The notes beneath the pieces are model-generated. The model ran no database searches, was not told the origin of the DNA, and saw nothing but the letters and a program-made list of their open reading frames with translations. Below, in pieces: positions 33,415-42,606 of a stretch of DNA of 64,000 bases. Origin of the DNA: CAWJMN01 sp963844055 (GTDB taxonomy: Bacteria > Planctomycetota > Planctomycetia > Pirellulales > Pirellulaceae); the NCBI GenBank assembly GCA_963844055.1, contig CAWJMN010000002.1, positions 992,001 through 1,056,000 on the forward strand, read 5' to 3'. The position numbers and the translations under genes were made by a program. Position 1 is the first letter of the stretch. Each line of letters opens with the position of its first letter.

Positions 33415-33489
33415 TCGATGAAGCAAGAGATACACTTGCGACCTCTACGTCCCGAACGTAGCGCTCTAGCCAGGCTGAGCTATACCCCG
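33415..33489 (-). tRNA. tRNA-Pro(CGG) with altered 3' end; right attachment site
   Basis: Minus-strand cloverleaf: CGGGGTA-TA-GCTC-AGCCTGGCTA-GAGC-G-CTACG-TTCGGGA-CGTAG-AGGTC-GCAAG-TGTATCT-CTTGC-TTCATCG-A. The 5' half, D-arm and anticodon arm are canonical. After the 23-base crossover core (33434-33456) the sequence comes from the element. The T-stem still pairs, but the T-loop TGTATCT lacks the usual TTCRA, and the acceptor strand TTCATCG pairs with only about five of seven bases. The canonical 3' half is at 26318-26336. Function of this tRNA is therefore doubtful; CGG codons could be read by tRNA-Pro(UGG). Confidence 0.8.
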
Positions 33490-33614
33490 TAAACGTTCGG
33501 CCACCACCAAAGAAAGCAGCCGACGATCCATTTTTTATAGCACGCAAATTGCCGCGATTGCAACTATTCCCACAGGCGATTCCGCTGCAGGAACTAGCCG
33601 GCAAAACTCGCTCG

Positions 33615-34762
33615 CTAAGTCCCCGGCGTATAGTCGTACAAGCGGTACGTCTTCACGATCTTCGCGCCCCCGCGACGTAGCGTGCCGGCCGACAACGAGT
33701 TGCTTTCCAGCACCCACGAAAACTCCGCCTCTTCTACGCCCCATTCCTTGATCTCGGGGACCAAGCGCGCCACCACCAACAGCCCCACGCCCCACTTCTG
33801 ATACTCGGGAATCACGTTCGTGCTGATCACGCGGATTTTCTTGATCGCGCGACGGTTCCACAGCAAACGCATAAACCCAAACGGAAACAGCCGACCATCG
33901 ATCAGCTTGATCCGTGGGTTGTAGTCCAGCAAACCAAACACCGCTCCCACCGGCCGGCCATCAATCTCCGCAATCGTGGTCATCTCCGGCACGATCAACA
34001 TCTTGAGGCCGCCTGCCGCATGGTTCAGCTCAGCGTCCGACATCGGCACAAAGCCCCACGTCCCCACCAGCGACTTGTTGTAGATGTCCAAAAACAACTT
34101 CACATCCGCCGAAAACTTCTTCGTATCCAGTCGTCGCAGGTTGACAGAAAAACGCTTCTTGCATTCCTCCACCACAAAGTCCAGCTTCTTGTCCAAAGAA
34201 CTCAGTTGGTCCACATGTCCCCAAAACGCATACAGGTCTTGCGACTTCTGAAAACCAAAGTCTTCAATCAGCTTTCCATAGTAAGGCCAGTTGTGCGTCA
34301 TCATGAACGTCGGCGGAGAGTCAAACCCATCCACCAATAGTCCGCACTCGTAGTTCAGCGAAGGGTTCACTGGCCCACGCACCGAGGTCATCCCCCGTTC
34401 TTTCAGCCATTCCCAGGCCGCAGTAAACAGGCGCGAGAAACATTCACATCGTCAATCGATTCAAAGAACCCAAAGAAGCCCAGCTTGTCGTTGAACCGCT
34501 GGTTATGCGCACGGTTGACGATCGCTGCAATCCGCCCCACCGCTTGCCCATCCTTATAGGCCAAAAACGTCTGGATCTCGGCCTCATCGTAGAAGGGGTG
34601 CTTGGTATAGTTGACCATCTCCTTCTGGTTCTGCCGCAGCGGCGGAATCCAATTCGGATCGGTTTTATAGATCTTCCAAGGCAGGTACAAAAACTCCCGC
34701 CGCTGCCAAAAAGACTTCGCGGGAACAACTTGCACGCTAGCAACGGAGAGAGAGGAGCTCAT
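33615..34762 (-). pseudogene. GNAT-like acetyltransferase, frameshifted
   Basis: Adding one base near 34426-34436 joins the frames into 382 residues (FFGFFESIDDVNVSRA then LFTAAWEWLKERGMTSVRGPVNPSLNYECG). The N-terminal part has WKIYKTDPNWIPPLRQNQKEMVNYTKHPFY and FLAYKDGQAVGRIAAIVN. The C-terminal part has VISTNVIPEYQKWGVGLLVVARLV and WVLESNSLSAGTLRRGGAK, typical of N-acetyltransferase acetyl-CoA regions. It is a large two-domain hypothetical acetyltransferase conserved in several phyla; substrate unknown. Both halves look under selection, so an assembly error is likely. Confidence 0.8.
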
Positions 34763-35016
34763 GCAGATTTTTTTCCGATAAGTGACTAAGTGAAACGTGC
34801 TGCGAACATGGGGCTATACTCCAAACATGTCGGCAGTCGATAAGCGGAAACGCACCACCCCACAAACAAATGGGGACATGCGAAGGAATTGTGCAGTTTA
34901 GCCTTCCCATGGGGAAACGCTGAAGGCCGATCCACAGCCGGATCTCCCCTCAGTTGCCCCATCTTAACGCAAAACTCCCGTTCGGCGGAAAGCAGAGGCT
35001 GGCCTGGAAAAACTTT

Positions 35017-36044
35017 ATGGCGACGGTTCAAACTTCAAAGCCCACCACTCCTCCTAGCCGTTACCTGGTAACCGGTGCTCAGCGGATTGGTCGGAAACAA
35101 CCTGGTTCGCATCTTGCTCAAACAGGGGCATGCTGTCCGCGTGCTGAGCACGGAAGACCACCGACCCCCGCCCCTTTGCCGGGCTCCCCATCGAGTTCTA
35201 CTGGGGCGACCTCACCAGCAATACGGACCTCACCCCCGCCTGCAACGGAGTCGATGTCGTCCTGCATGCCGCCGGCCATGTCCACATGGGCTGGTCTGAA
35301 ATGGACAAGCACATTCAGGTCAACGTCGAGGGGACTCGCAAGATCGCTATCGCCGCCCGCAAAGCTGGCGCCAAAATGGTCCATATCTCCAGCGTCAACG
35401 CCCTCGGGCTGGGTGCCCTGGATAACCCCGCCACCGAAGTGACCGCCCTCCCTGGCATCGCGGAAATCCCCTACGTCATTACCAAGCGCGAGGCCGAGCA
35501 AATCATCTTCGAGCAGCGCACCCTCGGACTGGGCGCTATCATCATCAACCCCGCCTTCATGCTCGGCCCCTGGGACTGGAAGCCCTCGTCTGGCCGAATG
35601 CTGATTGAAATCGCCACCAAGCGAGTTCCCGCCGCCCCGGCCGGCGCGTTCAGCGTGACCGATGTCCGCGACGTCTGCTTTGGCATCCTCAAGTCGATCG
35701 GACAAATCGGCAAGACAGACCGCTACATCTTGGCGGGGCATAATTTGTCGTACTTCTCGCTCTGGCAACGCTTTGCCGCCAAGACGCACCTTCCCGGGCC
35801 ACGCTTCCGCCTAGGTCCGATCGCGGTCAACCTGCTCGGTGCCGTCGGCGACACCTGGGCCAAGCTCAGCGGCCATGAGACAGAAATGAACTCCTCCGGG
35901 CTCACCCTCTCCAGCCAAGAGCACTGCTTCTCTAGCGCCCGTGCCGAAGAAGACCTCGGCTATCACATTCGCCCCCTCCAAGAGTCCATCGACGACGCCT
36001 GGAATTGGCTGGTCGAGTATGGCTTTATTAAGTCGGCCGCCTAA
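35017..36044 (+). pseudogene. NAD-dependent epimerase/dehydratase (extended SDR), two frameshifts
   Basis: Removing one base near 35077-35083 and one near 35152-35162 gives a 341-residue protein. The NAD-binding motif is then VTGASGLVGNNLVRILLKQGHAVRVL, followed by TDPRPFAGLPIEFYWGDLTS and VDVVLHAAGHVHMGWSEMDKH. The catalytic stretch is HISSVNALG with PYVITKREAEQIIF (YxxxK as YVITK), then INPAFMLGPWDWKPSSGRML. The ATG at 35017 begins just before the fold. The substrate is probably a nucleotide sugar or a steroid-like ketone; this cannot be settled. Two indels in 80 bases of a well-conserved gene point to sequence error. Confidence 0.83.
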
Positions 36045-36238
36045 AGTATCGACAGGACCTATTCCAAGGCATCCCCGTCACTTTCTAGGCCCCAACCAGG
36101 CTTACGGTTCCTTAAGATTCTCGCCGGCAATCCCGATTCACCTCACGCGGGGTGGTTTTGCGGAAGGTTATAGGGGCTTAAACTAGACGGTCCTAGGAAT
36201 ATCAGCGCGCCCGCACCCTTTGCGAAAAAACCGCTCCC

Positions 36239-36985
36239 ATGCCTACCGTCGGATTGTTCATCCCCTGCTACGTCGACCAACTGTTCCCCAAGGTGGGAAT
36301 GGCCACGGTGGAACTCCTAGAGCGGCATGGCTTTAACGTTGAATTCCCCACCGCGCAAACCTGCTGCGGGCAGCCAATGGCCAACACCGGGTGCACCGAA
36401 GAAGCACGTCCGCTCGCCGTCAAATTTCTACAGATTTTTAAAGATTATGACTACGTCGTCGCTCCTTCGGGGAGCTGTGTAGCAATGGTGCGGCACCACT
36501 ACGACGAATATCTGCACGGCTTTGCAAAATTTCAGGAGCTCAAAAAGAAGACTTTTGAACTTTGCGAGTTCCTCACCGACGTCGCCAAGGTCGACAAGAT
36601 CCCAGTCAAGTTTCCCTACCGTGTCGGCCTTCACCAAAGCTGCCACGGCCTGCGAGAGCTTCGCCTCGGCAGCTCCAGCGAACTCGTCGGCAAATCGTTT
36701 GGCAAGGCACGGCAGCTCCTCGAACTGCTCGAAGGGATTCAGATCGTTCCCCTTGCCCGCCCCGATGAATGCTGCGGCTTTGGTGGCACGTTCGCTGTCA
36801 ACGAAGAGGCCGTTTCTTGCATGATGGGGGACGACCGCATCCACGACCACGAACAAGCCGGTGCGCAGGTAATGACTGCTAACGACATGTCATGCCTGAT
36901 GCATCTTGAAGGTCTGATCAAACGCCAACACAAGCCACTCCGCGTGATGCACATTGCAGAGATCCTGGCCGGCCATCCGGTTTAG
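36239..36985 (+). CDS. lutA: LutA/LldE-type Fe-S subunit of L-lactate oxidation
   Basis: A 248-residue protein with two Cys-rich CCG-type domains: PTAQTCCGQPMANTGC near the N-terminus and HQSCHGLRELRLG...DECCGFGGTFAVN near the C-terminus, which bind Fe-S clusters in this family. With LutB and LutC it oxidises L-lactate to pyruvate in the cytoplasm, replacing the flavin dehydrogenase. It is followed after 21 bases by lutB and then lutC, the standard order. The length is normal for the family. Confidence 0.92.
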   Translation: MPTVGLFIPCYVDQLFPKVGMATVELLERHGFNVEFPTAQTCCGQPMANTGCTEEARPLAVKFLQIFKDYDYVVAPSGSCVAMVRHHYDEYLHGFAKFQELKKKTFELCEFLTDVAKVDKIPVKFPYRVGLHQSCHGLRELRLGSSSELVGKSFGKARQLLELLEGIQIVPLARPDECCGFGGTFAVNEEAVSCMMGDDRIHDHEQAGAQVMTANDMSCLMHLEGLIKRQHKPLRVMHIAEILAGHPV

Positions 36986-37006
36986 TACAGCGAGGCATCC
37001 CCAACC

Positions 37007-38453
37007 ATGACCACTCAAACCGCAAACGATACCCACGAAGCCGAGCACGAGCACAAGCCTGTTGGCAACCATGCCATCCTGGCGGAAGGCTTTATCAAAG
37101 ATCTTGAACGCGCCCACTGGCACGACAAGACGCTTTGGTTTGTTCGCTCCAAGCGCGACAAATCCGCAGTCCCTTCCCGAGTGGGAAACCCTCCGTGAAC
37201 GCGCATCCGCCATTAAAGCGCATGTGATGTCACGCATGGCCGACTATCTCGAAGAGTTCGAACGCAAGGCGACCGCCCTCGGTGCTAAGGTCCACTGGGC
37301 CAAAGATGCCGCCGAACACAATGAGATCGTCCTCGGCATCCTTAAGGCGAACAACGTCAAAAAGCTTGTCAAAAGCAAGTCGATGCTCACCGAAGAGTGC
37401 CATCTCAATCCGTACTTAGAGCGCCACGGCGTTGAAGTTGTCGATAGCGACCTGGGCGAGCGGATCGTTCAGCTTGCCAAAGAGCCCCCCAGTCACATCG
37501 TTCTTCCTGCCATTCACAAGAAGAAGGAAGACATCGGCGAACTGTTCCACGAACACCTCGGCACTGCCAAAGGTGCCTCCGATCCCAACTACCTTACCGA
37601 AGCTGCTCGCCATCACTTGCGCGATCGCTTCATGTCGGCTCAAGCCGGCCTGACCGGTGTGAACTTTGCCATCGCAGAGACCGGCGGCTTTGTTGTTTGC
37701 ACCAATGAAGGCAATGCCGACCTTGGCGCATCGCTGCCCAAGATTCACATCGCCTGCATGGGCATGGAAAAGATCATCCCACGTGCGAAAGACCTGGGCG
37801 TCTTCTTGCGGCTCCTCGCTCGCTCGGCCACAGGCCAAGCCATCACGACTTACTCCTCGCACTTTCATGGCCCCATGAACGGTGGCGAGTTGCATATCGT
37901 CATCGTTGATAATGGTCGCTCCAAAATCCTGGGCAATGAAGACTTCCGCCGTTCGCTCAATTGCATCCGCTGCGGCGCATGCATGAACACCTGCCCCGTC
38001 TATCGTCGCAGTGGCGGCTACAGCTACGAAAGCACGGTTCCCGGCCCGATTGGTTCGATCCTCGCTCCAGCGCGAGATCCCAAGCAGTACGCCAGCCTGC
38101 CTAGTGCTTGCAGCCTTTGCGGCTCATGTACCGATGTCTGCCCGGTAAAGATCGATATCCACCATCAACTCTTAACTTGGCGTCGCGAGATTGCCACGCT
38201 GGGCCACCTCTCGTGGATCAAGCGTCTGCAAATGCAATTCGCCAGCCGAGTCTTCCGCAGCACGTGGATCTATACCATCGCTGGCAAGGTGGCACGCACC
38301 ATCATGCCTTGGGTCCCTCGCTTTTTGATCTACAACAAGCTCAACAAATGGGGCAAGCAGCGAGAACTTCCTACGTTCCCTGCTAACAGCTTCCGTGAAG
38401 AGTTTGCCAACCGTAAAAACAAGTCGGCCTCCTCCAGCAAAGAATCGTCGTAA
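37007..38453 (+). pseudogene. lutB: LutB-type Fe-S lactate utilisation protein, frameshifted
   Basis: One extra base (or two missing) near 37159-37172 separates MTTQTANDTHE...WFVRSKRDK from SLPEWETLRERASAIK; repaired, the protein has about 481 residues, normal for LutB. Landmarks: the LUD-like region AETGGFVVCTNEGNADL, and two 4Fe-4S motifs CIRCGACMNTCPVYRRSGGY and CSLCGSCTDVCPVKIDIHHQ. It passes electrons within the LutABC complex. Both flanking genes are intact and the sequence after the break is fully conserved, so I suspect an assembly error rather than loss of function. Confidence 0.88.
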
Positions 38454-38470
38454 CTACGAAAAGTCCAACT

Positions 38471-39070
38471 ATGGGAAGCCGCGAAGAAATCCTCTCTGCC
38501 ATCCGGGCCCAAACGGTCCCCCCTGCTGCCGCGCCATCGCTGGACCACACCTGGATCCAGTATCCCGATCGCTACGCGCAGTTCGCACAGATGATTGAGA
38601 CCATCGGTGGCAATTGCCACGTGGTCGACAGCCTCGATCAAATCACTGCCGTCCTCGAAACCGTTCCCGCGTATACCTCTGCCAAGCAGATCGTCTCACT
38701 ATTGCCCGGTGTCGGCAAACCCAATGTCGATACGGCAAAGCTCGATACGCCGCACAAGCTCGAGACAATTGACTACGCCATCCTGCCCGGCTTTCTCGGC
38801 GTGGCAGAAAACGGCGCGATCTGGGTCACCGATGAAAAGCTTCGCCATCGCGCGATCTACTTCATCGTGCAGCATCTTTCGCTGGTGATCCCCTACGATT
38901 CGCTCCTCAACAACATGCACGAAGCTTACGACCGCCTCTCCTTTGGCGACAAGAAGTTCGGCGTGTTCATCTCCGGCCCTTCCAAGACGGCCGACATCGA
39001 GCAATCCCTCGTCATCGGCGCCCACGGCCCACGCTCGATGCAAGTCTTCTGCGTCCGCAACATGCCCTAA
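38471..39070 (+). CDS. lutC: LutC/LUD-domain lactate utilisation protein
   Basis: A 199-residue protein of the LUD domain family: MGSREEILSAIRAQ at the start, YAILPGFLGVAENGAIWVTDE (about 96-116), IYFIVQHLSLVIP, and FGVFISGPSKTADIEQSLVIGAHGPRSMQVF at the end, the usual LUD signature GPSxTADIE..LVxGxHGP. Third gene of lutABC, 17 bases after lutB. In other bacteria the operon is induced by lactate; no regulator gene is adjacent here. Confidence 0.92.
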   Translation: MGSREEILSAIRAQTVPPAAAPSLDHTWIQYPDRYAQFAQMIETIGGNCHVVDSLDQITAVLETVPAYTSAKQIVSLLPGVGKPNVDTAKLDTPHKLETIDYAILPGFLGVAENGAIWVTDEKLRHRAIYFIVQHLSLVIPYDSLLNNMHEAYDRLSFGDKKFGVFISGPSKTADIEQSLVIGAHGPRSMQVFCVRNMP

Positions 39071-39076
39071 TTTTAG

Positions 39077-39104
39077 TAGGTCAGGATTTATCCTGACAGC
39101 GCCA
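39077..39104. repeat. Palindromic intergenic repeat GTAGGTCAGGAT..ATCCTGACAGC
   Basis: TCAGGAT-TT-ATCCTGA at 39081-39096 is a perfect palindrome preceded by GTAGG and followed by CAGC. A second member, with GCCAGGAT-AA-ATCCTGGC and the same flanks in reverse orientation, is at 58932-58957, and looser relatives are within the repeats at 11277 and 12575. It sits just after lutC and may act as a terminator hairpin. Confidence 0.65.
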
Positions 39105-39153
39105 TCCGCGCAGCTCCCCTTCAGAGTCGCTAAGCGCCATCAACGCGCCCAGA

Positions 39154-40950
39154 TCACCGATCCATCACCGGCACCACTCCATCCCAGTTGGCGGGCGGAC
39201 GTCGATTGTGCTTGGCAAGCAGCATCATCAAAAAGTCGGTCGCTAAGTCCTCGGGCGGAACCTCGCGCAGCTTTCGCACTGCCTGTTCCCAGTTCCCCTC
39301 TTCAAACGCCGCCACGGCTTCTTCAAATCGCTCCAGATGAGCATCGGTAATCAGCGGAAGCTCTTCGGCCGAAAGCAACAACTCGGAAACAGCGACAACT
39401 CCCGTCATTCCGTCCGGCCGCACCTTTGCAAGTCGTCTCACACGCCCCTCTTCCGGCCCAAGCTGCGTGCGTGCTTGCTCTGCCGTCACCTCATCCATCA
39501 AGATCGGCACCCGCAAAACCTTCGTCATCCCTTCCAGTCGCGCCGCCAAGTTGACGACAGGTCCAAACACCGTCACCTTCACTTGATCGCGCGTCCCAAT
39601 CTTGCCCGCAACGGCCTTTCCCGACGCCAAACCAATCCCCACGCGAAAATTGGCGAGCGGGCCATTCTCCGCTTCGATCTGCGCAAACTCGCGACGAATC
39701 GCTAGCGCCGCCCGGCATGCTTGGGCAACCGCTTGCTCTGAAGCGAGCGGCCATCCCCAAAACCCCATCGCGCTATCGCCGTGAAAGTCGCCAACCACGC
39801 CCCCTTCAGCCAAAATGTGTTTCGTCATCACCCCCAGTGCGGAACTCACGCGAGACAGCAACTCCAGCAAGTTCCCCGACAGCTTCTCCGACTCGCGCGA
39901 GAACCCACGCAAGTCGCAAAACAGCACCGTCACTTCCGCTTCTCGCGGCGCAAGCACCTGCTCCGGGTCTTGGCTTTCCAAAGCGGAAAGCACCACCGGT
40001 GCAAAAAACGGCGACAAGCTCACATGCTGCACCGCCAGCCGTCTCGCCTGTTGTGCATGCCCCAGCGTCATCGCGGCCAGTTCGGCAAACTTCACATCAT
40101 CATGCAGCAGATCCGCATCCCCCGCTGCCTGGGCGCCAGCGAATGCGCCGCAAACATACAGCAACTCGCCATCGTTCCCCTTGCTCGAAATCGGAATGCA
40201 AAACGCCCAAGTGCTTCCCTGGGCCGCCAATGTAAAGGGTTGCTCACCTGGTTCTACTTGGGGTTGCCAAAGATGGACAACCGATTCTTGCTGCAGGTTC
40301 GCCGCTTTCACTAGACGCGCACTCGGCTTAAACGGCGAACTGCTTCGATCCCCTGCAATCTGCGGCAGATGATCAAAGTATCCAATCGACACGTACGACT
40401 GCGTAACATCATCTTGCTGGCGAGTACTTACCCGAACAATCCCCGCAGCCTGACACCCCGAAAGCGTTCGCAGCAGTAGCGCGATCACGCGCGACTGCAA
40501 TTCCTCATCACTATGGCTGCTTGCCACCAACCCAGGCAATTGAGAAAGCGCATCTAGCTTGTGCGACGCCTCACGGTATTGGCTCGACTGCAATTCATGC
40601 CGCCGAAACGTCTTTTCGATGGCAGGAACCGGTGCTTCAACGACAGGGCTATCCCCTTCGTCGACAAAATAGAACGAGGTCCCCCCAATGACAAAATGGT
40701 CCCCCGGTGCCAGGGTCGCCGACATCACTTGGCGACCGCGATAAAACACAGGGTTCCGCGCTTGGGCTAAAACTTCCAATCGCAACGACTTCTGTTGCAA
40801 CTGCACACGCACATGCTGCCGCGAGATCCGCTCATCCCAGGAAGTGGCCCAAGGCTCGCAAGTTCGCCCCAGCGTAATCCATGTATTCGACGGCAGCTTC
40901 TTGCGCCACCGATCTTGCACGCGCGTTCCTTGGGCAATCAGTTCTGTCAT
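39154..40950 (-). CDS. FHA-GAF-adenylate/guanylate cyclase
   Basis: A 598-residue cytoplasmic signalling protein. Residues about 25-85 form an FHA phosphothreonine-binding domain (ITLGRTCEPW, RISRQHVRVQ). About 130-310 is a GAF-like sensor region. About 340-520 is a class III cyclase domain: EVTVLFCDLRGFSRESEKLS with the first metal Asp, VVGDFHGDSAMGFWGWP with the second, FRVGIGLASGKAVAGKIGT, and VTVFGPVVNLAARLEGM. A C-terminal helical tail follows. It makes cAMP or cGMP; the substrate-selecting residues were not resolved. FHA and GAF inputs suggest control by Ser/Thr kinases and by a small ligand. No membrane segment. Confidence 0.9.
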   Translation of the reverse strand: MTELIAQGTRVQDRWRKKLPSNTWITLGRTCEPWATSWDERISRQHVRVQLQQKSLRLEVLAQARNPVFYRGRQVMSATLAPGDHFVIGGTSFYFVDEGDSPVVEAPVPAIEKTFRRHELQSSQYREASHKLDALSQLPGLVASSHSDEELQSRVIALLLRTLSGCQAAGIVRVSTRQQDDVTQSYVSIGYFDHLPQIAGDRSSSPFKPSARLVKAANLQQESVVHLWQPQVEPGEQPFTLAAQGSTWAFCIPISSKGNDGELLYVCGAFAGAQAAGDADLLHDDVKFAELAAMTLGHAQQARRLAVQHVSLSPFFAPVVLSALESQDPEQVLAPREAEVTVLFCDLRGFSRESEKLSGNLLELLSRVSSALGVMTKHILAEGGVVGDFHGDSAMGFWGWPLASEQAVAQACRAALAIRREFAQIEAENGPLANFRVGIGLASGKAVAGKIGTRDQVKVTVFGPVVNLAARLEGMTKVLRVPILMDEVTAEQARTQLGPEEGRVRRLAKVRPDGMTGVVAVSELLLSAEELPLITDAHLERFEEAVAAFEEGNWEQAVRKLREVPPEDLATDFLMMLLAKHNRRPPANWDGVVPVMDR

Positions 40951-40993
40951 GGGTTCCTAACGTAGACCTTCATCAACTCGCTAAGTCTGGCCG

Positions 40994-41998
40994 CTATTGC
41001 TTCGCCGTCAGTTGATAGGCCTCAATCGCATTCTGACGAAAAACTGCCGCAAACGCCGAGGCATCTTGCTCTTTGACAAACGTCGATGCCAATTCAAACA
41101 CCGTGTCATAAGTCGCAAACAAATCGCTCACCGGCCAATTGCTGCCATACACCAGCTTCTTGCCACCAAACGCCTTCCACAAAGTCTCTAGCGTCGGCCG
41201 ATAAAAGTTCAAATCCTTCGGTGCTGTCCCGTCGTTCCGCCGTGATCCCTCCACAACTGCCGACAACTTGCACCACACGAGCGGAAATTCTGCCGCCGGC
41301 GCGAGAGAATCCGCCCACGCTTTCGGCGGCGTCTTGCCATCAATGGCAACGTTCCCCATGTGATTGATCACGATCCGCAGCTTCGGAAACTGCTTCGCAA
41401 TGGTGACCGCGTGTTCAAACACTCGATCACAGTTCAGATCCAAGATCAGCCCCGTTTCTTCCAGGGCTCGCAAAGAAGAAAGCTGTTTTGCAGAAGCCAA
41501 CAGCTTCGGCACGCGATCACCGCTCAGACGAATCCCGCGATAGGCCCGATGCGCAGCCAGTCGCTTGACCTCTTCCACAAAATGATCCGCGTCCGGGTCC
41601 AGGTTACCCACAATCCCCATCACCGAGGAATACTTTTCGGTAAGGCCCAGCAACCAATCATTGTCCTTCAGCCAAGGACTAGCCTCGACAATGACCGTCT
41701 TCTTCACGCCATGCTTGGCCCCCAGTCGCTCAAACTCAGAAGGGAGCACGGTCCGGTACAGCCGCTTGTCATCTTTCCCCGGCCAAGGAACTCCCTCAGG
41801 TCGCGACGGATCATAAAAATGCGTGTGCGTATCAATCAGCTCCAGCGACTCGGCCGCAAAAACACTCTCCCCCAGCATCCCCGTCACGAGGCCCGCCGCC
41901 ATCGCTCCGCCTGCTTTCAGCCAATCCCGTCGTTCCCTCGACGGCCCTGCAAATTGTGGCACCCGGGTTTCACTTTTTTCGCCATGATCGGAATGCAT
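40994..41998 (-). CDS. Tat-exported amidohydrolase-2-type metal-dependent hydrolase
   Basis: A 334-residue protein with a twin-arginine signal (ERRDWLKAGGAMAAGLVTGML) and a TIM-barrel hydrolase domain: LELIDTHTHFYDP (metal-binding HxH), VIVEASPWLKDNDWLLGL, YRGIRLSG, LRIVINHMGNVAI, and GSNWPVSDLF near the end with a conserved Asp. This is the layout of amidohydrolase family 2, which includes lactonases and decarboxylases. The substrate is unknown. The ATG at 41998 is preferred to a TTG at 42031. It stands alone, behind the cyclase gene on the same strand. Confidence 0.87.
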   Translation of the reverse strand: MHSDHGEKSETRVPQFAGPSRERRDWLKAGGAMAAGLVTGMLGESVFAAESLELIDTHTHFYDPSRPEGVPWPGKDDKRLYRTVLPSEFERLGAKHGVKKTVIVEASPWLKDNDWLLGLTEKYSSVMGIVGNLDPDADHFVEEVKRLAAHRAYRGIRLSGDRVPKLLASAKQLSSLRALEETGLILDLNCDRVFEHAVTIAKQFPKLRIVINHMGNVAIDGKTPPKAWADSLAPAAEFPLVWCKLSAVVEGSRRNDGTAPKDLNFYRPTLETLWKAFGGKKLVYGSNWPVSDLFATYDTVFELASTFVKEQDASAFAAVFRQNAIEAYQLTAKQ

Positions 41999-42031
41999 CT
42001 TTGCCCGCCCCCTATCCCTGTTTGGGTCCAA

Positions 42032-42606
42032 TTCTCAGGAAGAACTCGCCGCTTCAAAACCAGTTCGCAGTCTAGCACGAATGCGATCTTCCCCTTTCCT
42101 AAGCGTCCCAAGCCGTCGCGAGTTTTGCCGTCTCAGCCCCCTGCCACTTTCCCGCCCCCACCCGTCCGGCCACTTCCCGAACCACCTCCAACCACCCGGC
42201 AAGGGGAACCCAACTGGCCTGTCTCCCGCAAACACTCAAAACCGCCAACCCACGAAACAGACTCCGACCAACCCCTAAGGCCTTTCTCAGCAATAGGTTA
42301 CAAAACATCCATCCTGTCAGCCTGCCTCTGTTTTTCCACCGCAAACGCGACCGAAATTCTCTGTCAGGACCGCAACTAACGAGTAAAATGAGGGTTTACA
42401 TAGGAAGGTGGTTCCCTGCGCGGAGCCAACTTCCTTGGTCCCCTCCTTGGATGATTGCCAGGTCCCTCCCAAACGCCTGTCACCCCCTCCCAACCCATTC
42501 ACTTGGGCAAGTCTCGTTCTAGCGAAAAAGGTTGCCGGCCCAAAACGGCCACAATCGAACTTCCGCTCCCACGTTGCTGCTCCCAGGTCTGCATGAAGTT
42601 TGAAAT
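42032..42606. other. Intergenic region upstream of the export operon
   Basis: About 575 bases between divergent genes, pyrimidine-rich on the plus strand. No convincing gene, repeat or RNA structure was recognised. It must include the promoters of both the amidohydrolase and the adaptor gene. Confidence 0.4.

Larger units (their letters stand above)
26337..33456 (-). mobile_element. 7.1 kb integrative element in tRNA-Pro(CGG)
   Basis: Bounded by a 23-base identical core (26337-26359 and 33434-33456) inside tRNA-Pro sequence. From the right: tyrosine integrase, two overlapping unknown genes, a DUF1580-like helix-turn-helix protein, a small frameshifted gene, a replication-protein-like gene and a DnaB-type helicase, all on the minus strand; then an unknown plus-strand gene with a membrane segment near the left end. 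There are no capsid, terminase, tail or conjugation genes. The content fits a phage satellite or a small integrative replicon. Matching AAAACGGTA palindromes lie near both ends. Confidence 0.85.
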
